DNA from: Solibacillus daqui
GTDB lineage: Bacteria > Bacillota > Bacilli > Bacillales_A > Planococcaceae
Direction of reading: 5' to 3'
DNA: 64,000 nt
NCBI RefSeq assembly: GCF_028747805.1
Contig: NZ_CP114887.1
Span: 303,501-367,500, forward strand
The translations under genes were made by a program, and so were the position numbers. How positions within the stretch are numbered: the stretch's first letter is position 1; the number at the start of each line of letters is the position of its first letter. Below the pieces are notes generated by a model. It was not told the origin of the DNA, did not search any database, and saw only the letters and a list, made by a program, of their open reading frames with translations. This document shows, piece after piece, positions 63,174-64,000 of the stretch.

Positions 63174-64000
63174 TTATTCCCGTGATACGACATGGCCAGT
63201 ATTACGATTGTAAAAGGCGTAGGCAGTACCGGTCGGACCGTTACGATTTTTGCAACGATGAGTTCAAGTAAATCGCCGCTGTCTTGTAAATCGTTATTGT
63301 AATACGAGTCGCGGTAGAGAAAGACAATTAAATCGGCATCTTGTTCAATCGAGCCCGAGTCGCGTAAATCGCTCATCATTGGTCGTTTTTTGCCACGAGA
63401 TTCCACGTTGCGATTAAGCTGTGATAGGCAAATGACGGGGCAATTGAATTCCTTGGCCATTTGTTTTAGGCCACGGCTTATTTTTGTCGTTGCAATGTTA
63501 GATAAATCCTGGTCGTTTTCGGATTGAATAATTTGCAAATAATCGATGAAAATAATTGGCGCAAGCTCTGGGTGCTGACGAATAATCCGTCTTGCTTGTG
63601 CGCGGATTTGGGCAATGGATAAATGGCTTCGGTCATCAATATGAATTTTTGTTTTAAGCACACGATTGAGTACGTTCAGCCAGTTTTTAGCTTGCTCCTC
63701 TGAAAAATACCGCTTGGGATTGCGTAGCTTCAGTCGAGAATAGTTACCGGCTGTTGCAATCATACGGTCGAGTAGCGTACGTGTGCTCATTTCGAGTGAA
63801 AAGATGATGGGCAAATGACCATTCCACCCAGCATAAAGTGCTAAATTATTCATCACATCGGTTTTGCCCATTGACGGTCGCGCGGCTAAAATCGTTACCT
63901 CACCTGGTCGGAAACCGTCGATTAATTGGGCGAGCGCTTGAATATGTGGAACGATAAGACCTGGTGTTGTCGTTTCTTCAAATGGACGGTTCTCCATATC
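63174..64000 (-). pseudogene. DnaB-type helicase/ATPase, frameshifted and cut by window edge
   Basis: The 3' part of a RecA-fold (SF4) replicative-helicase-like gene, open to the window end. Walker A is AARPSMGKT, Walker B is PIIFIDYLQII, then LSQLNRNVESRGKKRP and DLRDSGSIEQDADLIVFLYRD as in DnaB. A five-T tract at 63247-63251 (plus strand) should be six. With one more base the frame reads VAKNRNGPTGT, the normal DnaB ending, and stops at 63174. As it stands the frame shifts and runs into the next gene. This is probably a slip in a homopolymer, real or technical. Confidence 0.75.

Noticed and set aside
62711..63997. A novel DnaB-fusion protein of 428 residues
   Set aside because: A single-base slip in a T tract explains it. 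The normal DnaB ending is present in the next frame and a separate gene starts right after it.
1..64000. tRNA, rRNA, CRISPR arrays, prophage or intact insertion sequences
   Set aside because: Read for, but none seen. The 35-bp direct repeats and methyltransferase remnant show recombination, yet no transposase or integrase gene is present in the window.

Overview
The window looks like chromosomal DNA from a low-GC Gram-positive of the Bacillales, most like the Solibacillus/Lysinibacillus side of the Planococcaceae. The evidence is strong AGGAGG-type ribosome binding sites with some GTG and TTG starts, many rho-independent terminators, a SAM-I (S-box) leader, and Bacillus-type families (HemAT, NfrA, HelD, YwbE, YdhK, PdaC-like deacetylase, YflT-like stress protein). 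The genus is inferred from gene content. No rRNA, tRNA, CRISPR array or intact insertion sequence was seen.

Region by region. 0-7 kb: a hypothetical protein cut by the window edge, an NfrA-type nitroreductase, a divalent-anion/Na+ symporter, S-box-controlled metY, a Panacea-like small protein followed by a structured dispersed repeat, and a short homoserine dehydrogenase. 7-14 kb: a two-component system with an unannotated 44-codon membrane ORF between regulator and kinase, a membrane metallophosphoesterase, uppP, hemAT and an AIM24-family protein. 14.9-18.8 kb: an aldehyde dehydrogenase, a lysine 6-dehydrogenase-like enzyme and an acyl-CoA dehydrogenase, which together suggest lysine breakdown through aminoadipate. 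18.9-26.4 kb: a secreted beta-propeller protein, a MacB-type ABC pair, a second copy of the dispersed repeat, a PdaC-like deacetylase and a split ThrE-type exporter. 26.4-36.7 kb: a PAS-GGDEF-EAL protein, a double GNAT protein, helD, an acyltransferase, a DUF2804 protein, an amidase-like protein, a nitroreductase and a stress protein. 36.7-43.7 kb: a structured RNA leader with competing stems before scoAB, then an aminotransferase/amino-acid ABC operon with a possible ArgR box, ywbE and a dipeptidase. 43.8-48.5 kb: an ABC exporter, a two-component system and YdhK.

48.8-64 kb is accessory in character. It holds a predicted modification-dependent EVE-HNH nuclease, a DUF4822 lipoprotein with its own two-component system, a frameshifted ankyrin lipoprotein gene, an XRE-cupin/EutH/aminopeptidase P cluster with AGA-biased arginine codons, a GC-richer PrmC-related methyltransferase, the C-terminal remnant of a cytosine-5 DNA methyltransferase, a PLD-helicase-DUF3427 protein with a NUDIX partner, and a DnaB-like gene broken by a one-base slip. 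A 35-bp direct repeat (34/35 identical) links the HNH gene with the methyltransferase remnant 9.8 kb away, so the two restriction-related loci have exchanged DNA. The best leads for something undescribed are the structured leader at 36.74-36.90 kb, the dispersed repeat with covarying stems, and the restriction/defence remnant at 59-64 kb.
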